Source: Lottia gigantea
Taxonomy: Eukaryota > Mollusca > Gastropoda > Lottiidae
DNA: 64,000 nt
Reading direction: 5' to 3'
NCBI RefSeq assembly: GCF_000327385.1
Contig: NW_008707123.1
Span: 374,280-438,279, forward strand
The notes below the pieces were generated by a model that saw nothing but the letters and a program-made list of their open reading frames with translations, was not told the origin of the DNA and did not search any database. Positions 1 to 13,905 of this stretch are shown here, in pieces. A program made the translations under genes and the position numbers. Position 1 is the first letter of the stretch, and each line of letters opens with the position of its first letter.

Positions 1-247
1 TTGAACCAGATTTCTAGTTTGACCTCAACTTTAAGTGATGTCTCCCCTAATTTAAAACCCAGATGTTGTTGAACCAGATTTCTAGTTTGACCTCAACTTT
101 AAGTGATGTCTCCCCTAATTTAAAACCCAGATGTTGTTGAACCAGATTTCTAGTTTGACCTCAACTTTAAGTGATGTCTCCCCTAATTTAAAACCCAGAT
201 GTTGTTGAACCAGATTTCTAGTTTAACCTCAACTTTAAGTGATGTCT
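1..247. repeat. 68-bp tandem repeat at the left edge
   Basis: A 68-bp unit beginning TTGAACCAGATTTC starts at 1, 69, 137 and 205, giving about 3.6 near-identical copies. The array may continue to the left of the window. There are no coding features. Confidence 0.95.
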
Positions 248-1660
248 GAGTTCTAATGGTCGAGTAAATCAGACATATTCTATTCTATTCATGACAAACA
301 GTCGGGCTGATGTTTCCTCCTCTAATGAGTTTCGTCTATCGAGATTACAGTGTACAGTTATAACCAGGCTTAGTTAGGTTACTAATTAGTGAGTGCAAAC
401 TTTATCATTAAAACATAATCAAAGAATTCCATTGGAATGCTTCTGAAAAGGGTGAGGAGGGAGAAGGGGGTGCACAGAATGGGAATGGTAGAAGGATATC
501 ACACTTTCTTTAATTTTTGTTCATGCCAATACTTGTTCAAGGACATGTTTACATTTGGAGAAGGGGATGGAGAAGGGAGGGGGGGGGGGGGGGGGGCTAT
601 TATTCGAAATGGTCAGATATTAAGTAAGAAAACCTCTACAAAGTTTATATTATTTTGTATGCAGCTTTTCGACAATTAATATCGCTATAAATCAATACCC
701 GTGCATGGAACGAATAAACAGTCGATGACACCTTTCAAACAACGGATGTTATTGACAGAGGGACCAAGTTTGGACACACAGCGACACGATTTTGACGAGG
801 GTCTGATGGGTGTCAACCACTGAATTTGAAAATAGTCAAAATACGAATAAACTGTGAGAGACGCTTGAATGACACTTTTCATAACAATCTGTCAAGCATG
901 TTAAATATGGATATCGAAGTCTAAATTAAAAAAATGATAATATTTGAATAATTTCAAATAGACGGGTTAAGATTCGGAGAGAGAAAGGAGGGGAAGGGGG
1001 GTCGCTTTTGGTAATTTTTACAAATCTTAAATTTTATGATTAATTTACATATATATGTATATAAAGTTCTACTTCCAAGTCTTTTATCACACCTTGAGAG
1101 TTTCCAGCACTCCGGAAACTTTTATCGATTTTATAATGGAAATAGGTGAACGAAAACAATAATTAAGCCCTTGTAAATTTTAAAAAACAAATTTAATAAC
1201 ATTTTAATTGATCAAAATGTTGACAAGTGGAAGAATTTCTAACCTACTTTTCTGTTTTAATCGATTTAAATTCATGAATTAAAAAACGACAATGGCTCTG
1301 AACTGACTTAAAATACAAATTTCTAGAGACTAAAGAATTCGAACAATGACATTAAAATAAAGATTAAAATGATCGATTGAATGTTTTAATAATTGCCTCG
1401 GGGAATAGTAACGGAATGTTAGTTCAAAAATTCCAAATAAACAGTTTAACTTTACCATAGGGATGACAATTTGATCAACTCCGTTGCACATTGCAGATTG
1501 GTTTGGGGTGAACATATTGGAATAAAATAAAAATATATGCTCTACCTCGTTAGCAGAAACATAGGTCGTTAACTTAGTAAATTTTATTCTCGCTAGCAAT
1601 ACTGCAACACTCATTAAGAGAGTCCACTTCATTTGTTTAAATTGAGTTCTAAAACCTTTG
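248..1660. other. Non-coding stretch, no gene seen
   Basis: AT-rich sequence without a recognisable exon. It contains an uninterrupted run of 18 G at 579-596. Short open frames here have no domain signal. Confidence 0.6.
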
Positions 1661-1950
1661 TTCTGCACCTTATTTCGCTAATGAAATGGAGGTTTATGTC
1701 CCCTGTTCTGCACCTTATTTCGCTAATGAAATGGAGGTTTATGTCCCCTGTTCTGCACCTTATTTCGCTAATGAAATGGAGGTTTATGTCCCCCTGTTCT
1801 GCACCTTATTTCGCTAATGAAATGGAGGTTTATGTCCCCTGTTCTGTACCTTATTTCGCCAATGAAATGGAGGTTTATGTCCCCCTGTTCTGCACCTTAT
1901 TTCGCTAATGAAATGGAGGTTTATGTCCCCTGTTCTGTACCTTATTGTGC
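1661..1950. repeat. 45-46-bp minisatellite
   Basis: About 6.5 copies of a unit starting TTCTGCACCTTATTTCGC and ending in TATGTCCCCTG. Copies start at 1661, 1706, 1751, 1797 and on to about 1950. The unit is 45 or 46 bp according to whether the C run has four or five C. An apparent reading frame through it is an artefact of the period being divisible by three. Confidence 0.95.
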
Positions 1951-2454
1951 TAGTGAAAATGAAATATAGTTTATATCCTACTGTTCTGTACGTTGCATTT
2001 AATTGTATCTTACTGAACTAATGATATGCACAGAAGTTAAAAAAGTGCAGGTTGTTGCAAAAATATATTTCTCCGTTATATTAATATCAGCGATCGGTAA
2101 TGAGGTCATGTAACTAATACTTGTATTGTATCAAATATATCTGTTTAAAAACACGAACAATGAGTTTTATGTATTTTCCAGCCCCCGCAGTTTTACTGGT
2201 GCCAAAATCACACTAACTAGGTTCTGTTACAAACGTTTAAAACTAAATAAAATTACCAATTACCACCATTATCAGAAAATTATATTCATTAACCCTTAAG
2301 GTGTAGAACAGGGGGTCATCAAACTCTATCCCCAAAAAGGTGCAAAACACTAGAATATAAAGTATCGTGTCCAAACCACACCCCCATTCGTCATACTTCC
2401 TAACCCGTAAAAGATTCATGAAAAAGTTTTGATCCAACTACCAACTACTACGAC

Positions 2455-2710
2455 TACCAACAACTACCTAGTTTGCGATATCAGCATCCGCTGGAAGCGA
2501 ACGTTAACTTGTCATCTACCTACAACTACTTAGTTTGCGATATCAGCATCTGCTGGAAGCGGACGTTAACTTATCATCTACCAACAGCTACCTAGTTTGG
2601 ATATCAGCATCCGCTGGAAGCGAACGTTAACTTGTCATCTACCAACAACTACCTAGTTTGCGATATCAGCATCCACTGGAAGCGGACGTTAACTTGTCAT
2701 CTACCTACCT
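2455..2710. repeat. 62-63-bp tandem repeat
   Basis: Four copies of a unit with core TTTGCGATATCAGCATC followed by GCTGGAAGCGAACGTTAAC. Copies differ by a few substitutions. Confidence 0.9.
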
Positions 2711-3194
2711 ACCCACCCATGAAAAACAGAAGCAGAATACTCAGACAAAAAAAAAATCCATTTCATTTCATTTTATTTGTTAAAAACAGTGCAGAGCTGT
2801 AGGAAGTTAAACATTGATCGTCTGTCCTCGAAACATAAACTTTTTCCTGCTCGTGTTTAAATTGGTTTTTTTTTCAGATGCTTTGTTTACTTTTTTAAAA
2901 AAAATACAAAACAAACAAATCAATGATAAAACTTCAGAAATTTTATTGAAAAATGAGATATAACCGGTTTTATGTATCAGGAAAGGATGCGATCTCCTTA
3001 GCAATAAGATAAACAAAGACGCAGCGGAACTCAAACACTCGCATTGTTTAGGTCTATTGTTCCAGCGAATCGTCTGGAACGCTGGAAACACGATATTTTA
3101 CACTACAAATATTTACACGTTCACCCAACGTTGAAATTTATATGATGTACCGAAATCTACAAAGTTAATGGAGAATTTACTGGAGTAGAAATTA

Positions 3195-3370
3195 ATCTAA
3201 TTAACGAATACATGAATGAAAGGATAAATGAATGAATGAATGGACGAGACATTGCTCAATTAATGAATGAATGAAGGAATGAATGGACGAGACATTGCTC
3301 AATGAATGAATGAATGAATGAATGAATGAATGAATAAACGAATGAATGAATGAATGAATGAATGAATTTC
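3195..3370. repeat. (GAAT)n microsatellite
   Basis: A GAATGAAT array with an embedded duplicated segment (GGACGAGACATTGCTCAA, twice). Similar arrays lie at 13133-13515, 27950-28235 and 38815-38930. Confidence 0.9.
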
Positions 3371-5259
3371 ATATTTCTGAACAATTAAAGAAAAATTGTC
3401 TGTATACAATGTTATCAATTTAATGATAATGAATGAATGATGAATGACACATATTCAATTAATACATTTACAGGCTTGGACCATGTATATAGTATAGTGT
3501 TCTCTAACAAGAATAACTTCGCTTTTGCTCACTCTCAAGAACACCTGCCGTCAACCTACGATTGAGTTTACCAACATCTGAGCTCATAAAGTCATCGTGA
3601 TTTCATTACGAATAATACTAAAGTAAACTTGGACGACAATGACAGTGTGACATTTTGAGTAATGGCATTTGCCAGTCTATAGTTGTGACTAAAAACCGTT
3701 AACAGAGGACAATACGAAATTAATTTACGTTGAAACGTTTATTTGCTTTTTAATCAAACTCGTGGATTTTTAAATGAATGCAAGATATCCCTGGAGAGGA
3801 GCGTTGAAAATGAATTGTGTAACGTGTAGGGAAGAGCGAGAGAAAACTCAGCACGTAGGCGTTGGTAATGTGTTCCTCGGTGGGTATTTTATGAATTTAT
3901 TTCATAATTTTGCCAATAAGTATGTTCTGTGTTGAATGTCTAATTTTGCTGGGAAATTTGAATAATTTTGCCCACTCGAAGCTATGATAGTAACCGTGGA
4001 TGGCTTGAAATGAGTTACAGAGGAGTGTCATTTATAGCAATTTGCATCTTTATTGGGTATTGTTTATGCGGGCCCAAGTCTAATGAGTTCATGGAGTATA
4101 GCTTTATGACGGTTCGATTCTAATGGGCGGTTGTGTTCATGTGGTATTGCTTTATCAGGGCCCAATTCTCGATAGTGTTCATAAGGGTCCGATTCTGTTG
4201 CTCATGGGGTATTGCTTTATTAGGGTCTTACTCTGAAGGACGGTCACGTTCATCAGAGTATTGTTTCCTACAACCGATATCTCACAAGCTGTTACGTTCG
4301 TTATGGCATGAACGTGGATAGCCTGGCATGAGTTACATTGGGATACATCTATTGGGCATGCAATGTCATAAATTGTAGTGTTCCGAGGGTCTTTTATTGA
4401 TGTATAGTGTTCATTTGACTTAAAAGGTTGATTTTTGGGGGGTATCGTAAATAAAAAGTCATAACCGTTAACTGCTGTTACAATTACGACACCGTCATGC
4501 GTGTTTCTGTATTTTAAATAGTATATCGTAAAGATCATTAGGAGAAGAAATTATGAAAACAATAAAATTAATTTGGCAATGTTTCTACTAGCGACTCGGT
4601 GTCTGGTATAAGTTTCTAGTAACAACACAGTGTAATTACAAGCAAATTTAACACTGGCTGGCTTCACAGTTATAATATGAATGCCAAGACGTTTATGTGA
4701 GATGAGAATAGACACTTTGCTAAGTGAGGGGCAGTAAGGGATTGCATAGAGGCAGGGGAATTGTCGGCATGAAGGATTTCGCACCATGCACTTTTCAGCT
4801 ACAGAGGGCCCAAGACCAGCTCCTGAATTACTACCTTCCCTTTAACGTAAACTATAGTGGCGGAGAGAAAGAATTGACTGTGGCTCCTTCCTATCCCTAA
4901 TGAATCGTAGACAAGCCACTGCTGACTGCGTATTTATTGCAGAACACTGCTTTTAGAGGAGTATTCTAATACCAAGACTTGAAAACCTATGGGAAACGTC
5001 AGGATTTTTAAAGACCAAATCTTGAATTCCAGGGGAAACGCCAGCTTCGAACGACAAATCGGTCGAGTTAGTAGACGTTATTCAAATGTGCCGTTACGGC
5101 GTAGATAGACTTCATTATAAAAATGCACATGAATTCCATCAATTCATATACAGACATGTTTTGTTACTGAGTATTTTTTTTATTTCTATTATCTAAAGAG
5201 CTATTTTATCTTGACAACATAATTACGATATATTTTTAGATGTTAGGTGAAATACACAC
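3371..5259. other. Non-coding stretch, no gene seen
   Basis: No exon, RNA gene or clear repeat recognised. Open frames of about 60-120 codons on both strands look like chance. Confidence 0.5.
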
Positions 5260-5339
5260 TTTCATAGATCGCAAGAGTGAAAAGGAATTGTGTGTTTTGT
5301 CTGGGCAACAATTGCAAAGGGGGCTTTCCACTAGCCTGC

Positions 5340-5765
5340 CAGCAATCGCCCTGGAACATTTAGAGACATCATGAATGAGAAAGCCTTGTGTCTGGAACAC
5401 GATCAAATAAGGACGCGATGGCAATATGGGTCGTACAAAGAGAAAATGAATGGACAAGTCATGTATCGGGAGCACTAGGAAAACAGAACTTTGATCGACA
5501 GCCTTGCTGGCCATTCAGATGGAACATGAATGACGAAGCCTTGTGTCCGAAATACTATGAAAGAAGGACCCTGGTCGATGGCAATATGGGTCATTCATAG
5601 AGAAAATGAATGACCAAGCCATGTGTCGGGAGCACTAGGAACACAGATCTTTGATCGAACTTTGATGGAACATGAATGACGAAGCCTTCAGTCTTGAACA
5701 CGAGAGACAAAGAACTCTAGTCTACATTTAACGAAAGCATGAATGACGAAGCCTTGTATCCAGAA
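5340..5765. repeat. Degenerate tandem repeat with core GAATGACGAAGCC
   Basis: Repeated phrases such as GAATGACGAAGCCTTGTGTC and GAGCACTAGGAACACAG recur at least six times with variable spacing. This is an old, eroded array rather than coding sequence. Confidence 0.65.
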
Positions 5766-6899
5766 CACAAGGAAAAAGGAAGAGAGAATTTTAATCGGCG
5801 ACCATGTAGACAGAGCTTTAAGACGTTAGACTATAAATTCAACTTGTCAATGGTCCAAAAGATGTAAATTTTAAACCAACTTGATAATATACCTATTCAT
5901 CTATATAATTAGCAACCCGAAATAGAACAGTCATATCCACCGACCATCTTGGTGATTTATGAACCATTATGAATCATTATGACCCACATTAACCGATTAT
6001 AACTGACCAATATTGTAGGCATAAACCAAAGGAAGTGGGTATTAAAATGTAGGAAACCATCATTGAAGTTCGATACAGTAATACAAAAGTGGATCATCCT
6101 CTAGATTGAAACTCAGAGTAAGATAGAAATGGACCACCCATTGGAACATAACCCAGCTGATGTCGGCTGTTTCTTTTAATACAATAGTGGACCACCCCTA
6201 AATGAAATAAAACCAACCAAGAAGAAAAGGAAAGAGGTTAGGGAACTTGTGCGCTCAGATTAAGAAAACAGGGAAGAAGTGTGTCCTCCACTAGAACGTA
6301 ACTAAATAAAGCATCGGTAACCATCCAAAGAGATATAGGCTAACCAAATTGTCACGGGAATAGTGAGCTCAGACTCGATATGAAAAATCCAGAATTCAAC
6401 GAAAAGAGTCTTTATAAGGACATGGAAAACAGCGTTGATCTTTTATGGTAAAATTCTAATAATATCAGGAGTTATTTAAATAATAGATGAAGTTATATAG
6501 ATTTTACCAGCGGCTTTATTTAATCTTTTTATTGCATTACAATATTGCAATCATTCGGATCACAATAGCTGCAATATTGTAATGTAGTAAGCCTCTAATT
6601 TTCAGAAAACTCCACGGTCCACTGACCATTTCACCTGTAATATGGCCGCAGTGGAAATGCTGTATGGTGTTAAGTTGCAGTAATGGAATTGGTCGGTTGT
6701 CAGAATTTTTTTCGGCGGCCAAATAACACGAGTTGTGCAAAATATGATCATCGCTTGCGACGAAAACTTCGTACAAGAAAGACAACTCCGGTAATAAAAA
6801 CCTCGTCCAAAGTATGGCAAATCGAGAGTACAAGTTGTATAGTAGTGGACTCCTCCAAAGAGAAGTGCCATCAGGTGTTTCGAAAAGAGTAAGCATGAT

Positions 6900-7015
6900 C
6901 TGCTTCACTTGGTTCGTCAACTAAGCATCTCTTCAAGTTGTCCATATAGCTGCATGTTTTTCAGTAATTAGTTTTGTCAACTCGGCATCTCTTCAGAGAG
7001 TCCTAATAACTGATA
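6900..7015. repeat. Dispersed repeat family 3 (degenerate copies)
   Basis: Two degenerate copies containing TCAACT..GGCATCTCTTCAGAGAGTCC. This is the reverse complement of the GTGGACTCTCTGAAAGGGATGCCGAGTTGA core seen at 13785-13900 and 36528-36740. Confidence 0.5.
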
Positions 7016-7346
7016 ATGTGTATTTGATACATTCATTATTCATTACGTTTTTCTAAATATAGAATTACTTAAAAGCTTCCATAACATAATATAATTTAGA
7101 AACACCAGAAATTAATGGTATCGCTGCTAAATTTAAGTGCTTTCATTCTGTTTTATCATCAGCGATAAGTTTTTAATAAACTATAGCAGCAGGGGCTGGA
7201 TTGAGAGGAAATAGTCCCTTACAAGCGATTATGATAGGAGATTACAGTTGTATCAATACGCTGAATGAGACCGGAAGACATTCCGACAGGGCATCAAAGA
7301 AGCCTGGGGAGTAGTGTTTATTGAGAAAGCGGAATGTGTGTGTGTA

Positions 7347-7364
7347 GGGGGGGGGGGGGGGGGG
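7347..7364 (+). repeat. G18 homopolymer
   Basis: An uninterrupted run of 18 G. It is one of four runs of exactly this length (also 579-596, 29076-29093, 29659-29676). Confidence 0.95.
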
Positions 7365-8265
7365 ATTATGACGACTCGTCTTCTTTTCTTGAGACTCTGC
7401 CATACATAGAGAAAAAAACAAGAGTGAAATTCCTAGTATGGATTATTTTTCAGAGAAGTATCCGATTTTCGTACATTTCTAGTACTTCTGAAGTAGTTTT
7501 ACATATATTGAAGACCCAAATCAACCGAAAACTGCAGACGAACTATGACCTTTATGAAGTTTGTAGACAGTGGTAGAGCCCATGAGATCGTCTAACGATC
7601 GTACACCATGTGTTTTCTGTTGATACTGAATTGCCTCTAATTGACAAAGTCTCCAATTTCTTTCAATCTCGCTATTTTTAGACTCAGTATCGATTTTGGC
7701 TGAAGTTGAAACGATTTCGCTAATCCTTTTCTTAGACCTCAAATTTCTCCAAATATTAGCTTTTCTGTCATCGAGAATTATTGAACGAGAAAAGCAAACA
7801 ATGTAAAATTTTGAATACACAAGAGCAGGCCGAGTCATGAATTAAACTAACATTTTAATGTGCTATAGGCAAAAAGTAGCATCACTATATAGCCTACGAT
7901 TGGTTTGAGCTAATATTAACCATTAAACATATATCTCATCGATAGAAGATAATAATTTCAGCAAATATCAGCAAATTAAGATAAGTTTGAAAAATAAGCT
8001 TGACCTTTAGAAGAACGATTATCCCGACAGACTTGTTGAAAATAGCTGGATATTAAAAAAAATGCAGTTATTTGAAAAACAATTTTTATAGGGGAAATTG
8101 CAAAAGGTCAATCGCTTTAGGAAACTGAAATGTCAAATTTTTACTGTCATGGGAATGTCTACATTTCAATTTTTATTTGCAGGATTTCCATTATTTCCAA
8201 ATGTCTCCTTAGAATTTTTTTCTGAATCTGTGCCTCTGAGACTGCATTTGAATTTTTTGTGTTCT
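7365..8265. other. Non-coding stretch, no gene seen
   Basis: AT-rich, with no exon, RNA gene or strong repeat recognised. Confidence 0.5.
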
Positions 8266-8413
8266 TAATCCGTTTGGCAAATTGCAATACAATTCTTCTC
8301 CTGATTGAGCCAATGAAAACTAGCAAAGCCATGCAGTGTGCAGTGACGAAAACTTGCAATTTCAGAGCGCTGAAATGCTTAGTAGTACCCCTCATTTCAT
8401 TACAACGAGTAAA

Positions 8414-8650
8414 GGTTTTGGAGACATTTTACCATTGGCTCAACTACTACAGGGACTCATTGAGCCAAGTCCACGGGCCTCCACTTCTAAGGGGGCCCAC
8501 CGCTCGAAAACATAGGAGAGCTTCATTAAGACTTAAGGTTTTGAAAACATTTTACCAGTGGCTCAACCACCACAGGGACTCGTTGAGCAAAGTCCACGGG
8601 CCTTCACATCTAGGGGGCTCCACCGTTGAAAAAAAAAATACAGGAGAGCT
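8414..8650. repeat. Tandem duplication of about 120 bp
   Basis: Two diverged copies (8414-8536, 8537-8650) share GGTTTTG.A.ACATTTTACCA, CAGGGACTC.TTGAGC and GTCCACGGGCC. Related sequence occurs at 30525-30680, and in the opposite sense at 41068-41130, so the unit is also dispersed. Confidence 0.8.
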
Positions 8651-8714
8651 TAAGTAAAAAAATAAAAATCCTTTGGAAGGGACCACAACCCACTTAAGTC
8701 CACGGTTACTTCTA

Positions 8715-8886
8715 GTTGAACCACTGTGATTTTACCCAGAATTGGCAGATTGGTAGTTCGTGGGTACAGAAAGTTAATTGCAGCAGCGGACGGGTTGAAC
8801 CACTGTGATTTTACCCAGAATTGGCAGATTGGTAGTTCGTGGGTACAGAAAGGTAATTGCAGCAGCGGACGGGTTGAACCACTCCA
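8715..8886. repeat. 79-bp tandem repeat
   Basis: Two nearly identical 79-bp units starting GTTGAACCACTGTGATTTTA at 8715 and 8794, plus a partial third at 8873. A short open frame on each strand is a by-product of the array. Confidence 0.9.
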
Positions 8887-9625
8887 TTTTCCCGACAACA
8901 AAGCAGCAACTTAGAAGCAATTAAGCCGATGTCTTTTGTAACATGATTACAAAAAGCAGAAGAATTGTTTGATCAATCGATATACTACCAATTCTCTCTC
9001 CCTTTCAAAATATTTATTCTTTACATACAATGTCTCTGTATTTCGTGATAAACTTACAAAAACAAAAAGCATTTATTTAAAAACTCTAAACCGATTAAAA
9101 ACCTCTTGCCTCTATATACCTAAGTTTATTCTAATATTCAAATATTTACACTTTTTACTCTGACGTCATTTAATGTGTCATTGACGTCATAGGTTTTTGT
9201 GTATGGTCTAATTTTAAAAGTTAAAAAAATTCTGCATACAATACAATTCTTAGCAATTACTTCCTCGAGTATATAATGACGTTTCGATAATGATACTCCA
9301 GTGTAAACCAATGGCTTGAGCCTCACTTGTCTGTTCTCACTAGGTTGTTCTCGATATTAACTGTTTAAATTTCGTTGAGAAGGACATTTCCTTTCCCTGT
9401 ATGATATACCGGTACTGTTTTTAATTATCTCCAATACACAGGTAAACATGAAACGCTGAATAATTCTGCAAAATCTCATTATAAATCATCAGAATCTGAC
9501 ATTTTCATTAAAGATTTTAATAAAGATTTTAAAAATAAGGTCAGAGGTTGATTAATTCATCAGAACCATCATTTTCTGATAAATAGTTATTTCACTATCT
9601 GATTGAAAACGAAAAAGGTAGGAAT

Positions 9626-9770
9626 TAGGATGGTTGTAAGGTAACAAGTTACTATTTAACAGAAGGCACTGGTACAGACTTATGGCAATGTTCACTTGTT
9701 GAAGAGGTTAGGGTGGTTGCAAGGTAACAAGTTACTATTTAACAGAAGGCACTGGCAAAGACTTAAAACA
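9626..9770. repeat. Tandem duplication of about 83 bp
   Basis: Two copies sharing AGGTAACAAGTTACTATTTA followed by ACAGAAGGCACTGG. Confidence 0.85.
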
Positions 9771-10504
9771 GTAATCACTAGGGTGTGCTAGAATGGATAT
9801 CCCTTGTACTTCTAACTTATCCCAATTGCTTGTCTTGTAGCCCTAGTCGCTGGAGGCTGCGGCCGCCCCTGTATCCTTTGCCTTATCAACAAAATCTAGT
9901 TGAATTTATGTTTAGCACGATATCGGATTTCTACTCATCCTTGTATTTGTCGTTATACCACCATTTTTTTCCGAGTCTCACCGATTTCGCAATAGTTTTA
10001 ATTCTTAAAATATATATTTTGCTAGTAACTTGTCTGTCAAACTGGATTAATGACTGTTCAATATGTCTTCCTCATTTTGTAATCGTGTTAAAAAAATTCT
10101 AAAAGCTGTATTTAAGAGAATTCAAATGAACTTATATAGGATTTTGCGTCCTATTTTCTGCATCTAATTGGGCTAATGAACCGAAACCGGAATGAAACTG
10201 GAGGGACTAAGAGGATTTGCGGGTTGGAGTGACCTAAAAATTAAAGCTTCGTCAATCATTCTCAAATTGAATATCACCAGGTATTGCGCATGCTTACATA
10301 CAACTTACTCCAGTGATTTCTGTGAAGAATTATGTACAGTAACAATACAAAAGGAGATCTCAGGGCAATAGTTTTAAGGTTTGACTTCATAGGTATGTAT
10401 ATATATAGATATGGTATCTATGCTCGAACTGCTCTGAGCAAGACCAAGTGCACGAAGATCTGGGACTTAGTCAAAAGGAAAATGTTTAAATGAAATGACA
10501 AACA

Positions 10505-10745
10505 AATGAATGGAGTTTTACGTCCTACTTTTCTGCACCATGTGGGCAATTGAAGACGGGCAACGCCATGCAGGGTGCAGTGAGGGAAATTTTGCCTGGA
10601 AAGCGGCATTAGCCTGCTCTTTTTCGATTTCCAACTGTCGAGGGATCTTTAACGTGCACAGCCTGTAGCACACGGGGCCTCCGTTTATAGTCCCATCCGA
10701 ACGACTAAACGGTTTTTCCATGTCTGCCCCTCTGACTTGCATCAC
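10505..10745. repeat. Dispersed element remnant
   Basis: The segment begins GAATGGAGTTTTACGTCCTA and contains GGGATCTTTAACGTGCACAG and TTATAGTCCCATCCGAACGA. Its left part is related to 8270-8390 (shared GCCATGCAG.GTGCAGTGA). The GTTTTACGTCCTACT start recurs near 10135, 29020 and 34130. I read it as a dispersed non-autonomous repeat; class unknown. Confidence 0.45.
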
Positions 10746-12120
10746 TGACAAGGAAAACCGGTTTGAAAAAGACAGATTACAAGAGAGATAACTTGGTTCA
10801 GAACATTGAGGGCATGCTCCAGTCCAATTTCACGGAGATCAGCTTTGTGGAAGATCCTGTACTGTTTCTTAGGAGCGTATATTATAATCAGATTACCGTT
10901 TTGGTGTATAACTAACCCTAACCGAATTATTTATGAACGGTCACAAGAAATTATAATAATTAAATATAATTGTTCGAGTCTAATTGTACAGATAGCCTCG
11001 TATATCACAATGCAAATTGTTACAGAGTCGCATTCCATGAATGGCAGAAAGTGTTCAAAAGGTTCGAATTTCATACATAATGACTGATAATAGACAATAA
11101 TTGATGTAATTGATATCAATTACTATAACTTATTAACACATATTATTTTATATCCATTTATAATTTCATTTCGTACTGTTTAACCTTTGCACTTCTGGTA
11201 GAAATTGTTTACTGAATATCATTCCCAGAATCCCATTGAGTTGTATTTCGCATCGTTTAGACGTCAGAAGGGGATAGTGGGGAACTGTCCCTAGAGGCCG
11301 GTTGCTACAGGGGGGCATGTAGGACGGGGCGGTGCCCTCTCGAAAAAATATATTGCCCCCCTGAACGAATTCTGACAACCTACCCATTCCATTTCTATAA
11401 CCGAGCACTATGCCTTATTGCCCTCCAGATATATTACTTGCCCTTCCTAACAACAAGATCTACGGGCCAAAAGACCATAACTCTCTCAATATATTTTACC
11501 TCCTTTACTGATTACGCTTCGTTTTGCCTTCAATTTATCAATGGATTTTCCTTTCAATATGAAATGTTAACATTATATCATATATCCAGAGAATTCCCAA
11601 GCGAACAAGAATTACAGTAATTGATATCGCCCACTTCTCTTGATGATAATAAATAATGCATTTTGTCAGGTATGGTGTAAAACAAAATAATTTATAACTC
11701 GGTCACAACAGGTGAAAAGAGAGATTTTTTTTTTATTAATATTATCGATTACGGATGATCAGATTTCAAATTATGACACTAACGAATTGGGGAATTTAAA
11801 AGAAATTGCAGTTATAAGTTCGAATTTATCTAAGCGAAAAAAAAAACTATTATAAACTGTTATTGTTTATGAAATCACATTCATTATTAAAGCCTCAATT
11901 TGAAATAGATTTGTGACACGAGAAATGTATATAAAAAGTGGAATTTTACGCCCCGTTGTCATGAAATATATTTCATATTGATTATCGATTTTCTTTGAAA
12001 TTGTGTCACTAATGAATTGGGGGAAATGAAATTAAGTGAAGTGAATTGGGCTAATGCATTGAATTGATTTTTACGTCTAAGCATCCGATACTTTGCTTTG
12101 AATTGAAATGCAGATATAAT

Positions 12121-12245
12121 TATGTCCTTCTGTTGTATCCCTTATTCAGATATATGTCCTTCTGTTATATCCCTTATTCAGATATATGTCCTTCTGTTGT
12201 ATCCCTTATTCAGATATGTGTCCTACCGTTCCACACCTTATTGGG
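12121..12245. repeat. 30-bp minisatellite
   Basis: About four copies of a unit built on ATGTCCTTCTGTTGTATCCC followed by TTATTCAGAT. Confidence 0.9.
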
Positions 12246-13132
12246 ATTTAATTCGAGAAACCGTCCAAAAAAGCAGTGTTGCTCAACTTGCAGTTAAAAC
12301 GAACGGGCTAACACCCCTACTCCCTTTTATCGCTCCTGAGTTAGCCTAATGTAAATAATCAAGAACTAGTTATTATAAATTGCATTTTGTTAATGATACT
12401 TAAGAGTCATTCTGTTCGCCTCATTCAAACAATGTGTTGTTATACTAGAAGTAATGGTTTCTTTATCTGGGTGATTATTGCTGTTATTGTTTTGTTTAGT
12501 ACAGCCAGCCTGTACTATAATATACTATAACGGAAGGTGAATTAACAAATACGTTGAAGAAGGGAGGGGTTGGGGAGTGGATGGGGGCAGAAAATGCCAA
12601 GGAGGGTGCCAAAAATGAGAAGTATCTCTCCGGGGCTAGAAGGGCCAAAGAGGGCCTGAGGCCAGGGAGCTTGGGGCATCCAGGTGCATTTGTCACATCG
12701 AAATAATACCTTTCACAGACCCTAGGCAGATGCCATGGTCCAATCTGTAATCTGTAATCTAACAGGAGGATTTTACAATAGTCAGTTTCTATTTTTAACA
12801 TATTGGACTAATAAACGTCAAGAAATCAGGGTTAAAAAGCCTTGTTATAAATCTATTATATAAAGATGTACGTTTCGAACTCGCAACACCAAAATACTTG
12901 ATAGTAATATAACAAGAAAATTTTACAATAGAGTCAGTTTCTATTTTTAACAAATTGGCCTAATTATAGAGAAGAAATCAGGGTTAAAAATATGTTTTAA
13001 TGTCTGAGGTCGAGTTACCTGGTCTAATTTTCTTACCTGGCATCGAGTCTATGCTATGGCAAGTTTATTTTACCTGTTGATATCTTGGTTAACAGATTGG
13101 TGAAGAATGACTAATGGTTGAATGGGATAGAT

Positions 13133-13515
13133 CGCAAAATGAATGAATAAATGAATGAGAAGAGCCGACGAATGAATGAATGAGCAAGTGAATGAATACT
13201 TCATTGATTGAACGAATGAATGAATACTTCAATGAACGAATGAACGAATGAATGAACGAATACTTCAATGAATGAGAAGAGCCAACTGAAAGGGAATAAT
13301 GAGAGTGAATGAAGAATTGAATGAAAGAATGAATGAGCGAGAAGAGTCAATGATTGGAAACTAAGGGAATGAATAAATAAGAAATACTGTTGAATGAATG
13401 AATGAATGAACGAATGAACGAATGAGAAGAGTTGAAGTAATGCGAGTGAATGAATCGAATAAGAAACAAAAAGGCCGTTTGAATGAATGAAAACATCAAT
13501 GAATGAATGAATCAA
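13133..13515. repeat. Degenerate (GAAT)n array
   Basis: An array of GAATGAAT, GAACGAAT and GAGAAGAG variants. On the minus strand it opens a His/Ser/Phe/Ile-rich frame, which is a repeat artefact. Confidence 0.9.
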
Positions 13516-13779
13516 TTAAAAAAAAGATTCTTAAAAAAGTAAAGTTTATGTTTACATGTATTGTAGATTGTAGATTTGGAATTTAGATTTCGTTAAAGCT
13601 GGTGGGTTTCTTCTGTTCGAGTTTGTAAATTTGTAAAACAATCCTACCGTTAGAAGGGAAAGGAATAATGAAATTACAAGTCGAAATAGTAATAATTGAT
13701 AAAAGCCACGTGTTTCCCATCAAAGTTTTTATTTTCTCTCTCTCAATGATTAGCTTTAGGTATAAACAATATTAACTGT

Positions 13780-13905
13780 GTGGACTCTCTGAAAGTGATG
13801 CTGAATTGACAAACCAAATAAAGTGATGCTGAGTTGACAAACCAAAATTCAAGATAAACAGTATTAGCTATGTGGACTCTCTAAACGGGATGCCGAGCCA
13901 AGACG
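13780..13905. repeat. Dispersed repeat family 3, tandem copies
   Basis: Two copies with core TGTGGACTCTCTGAAAG..ATGC then GAGTTGACAAACCAA. Further copies lie at 36528-36740 and 45053-45110, with reverse copies at 6900-7015. Confidence 0.7.

Noticed and set aside
1633-1908. 91-codon open frame
   Set aside because: It is the 45-bp minisatellite read in frame.
13201-13515. Minus-strand His/Ser/Phe/Ile-rich frame
   Set aside because: Translation of a (GAAT)n array.
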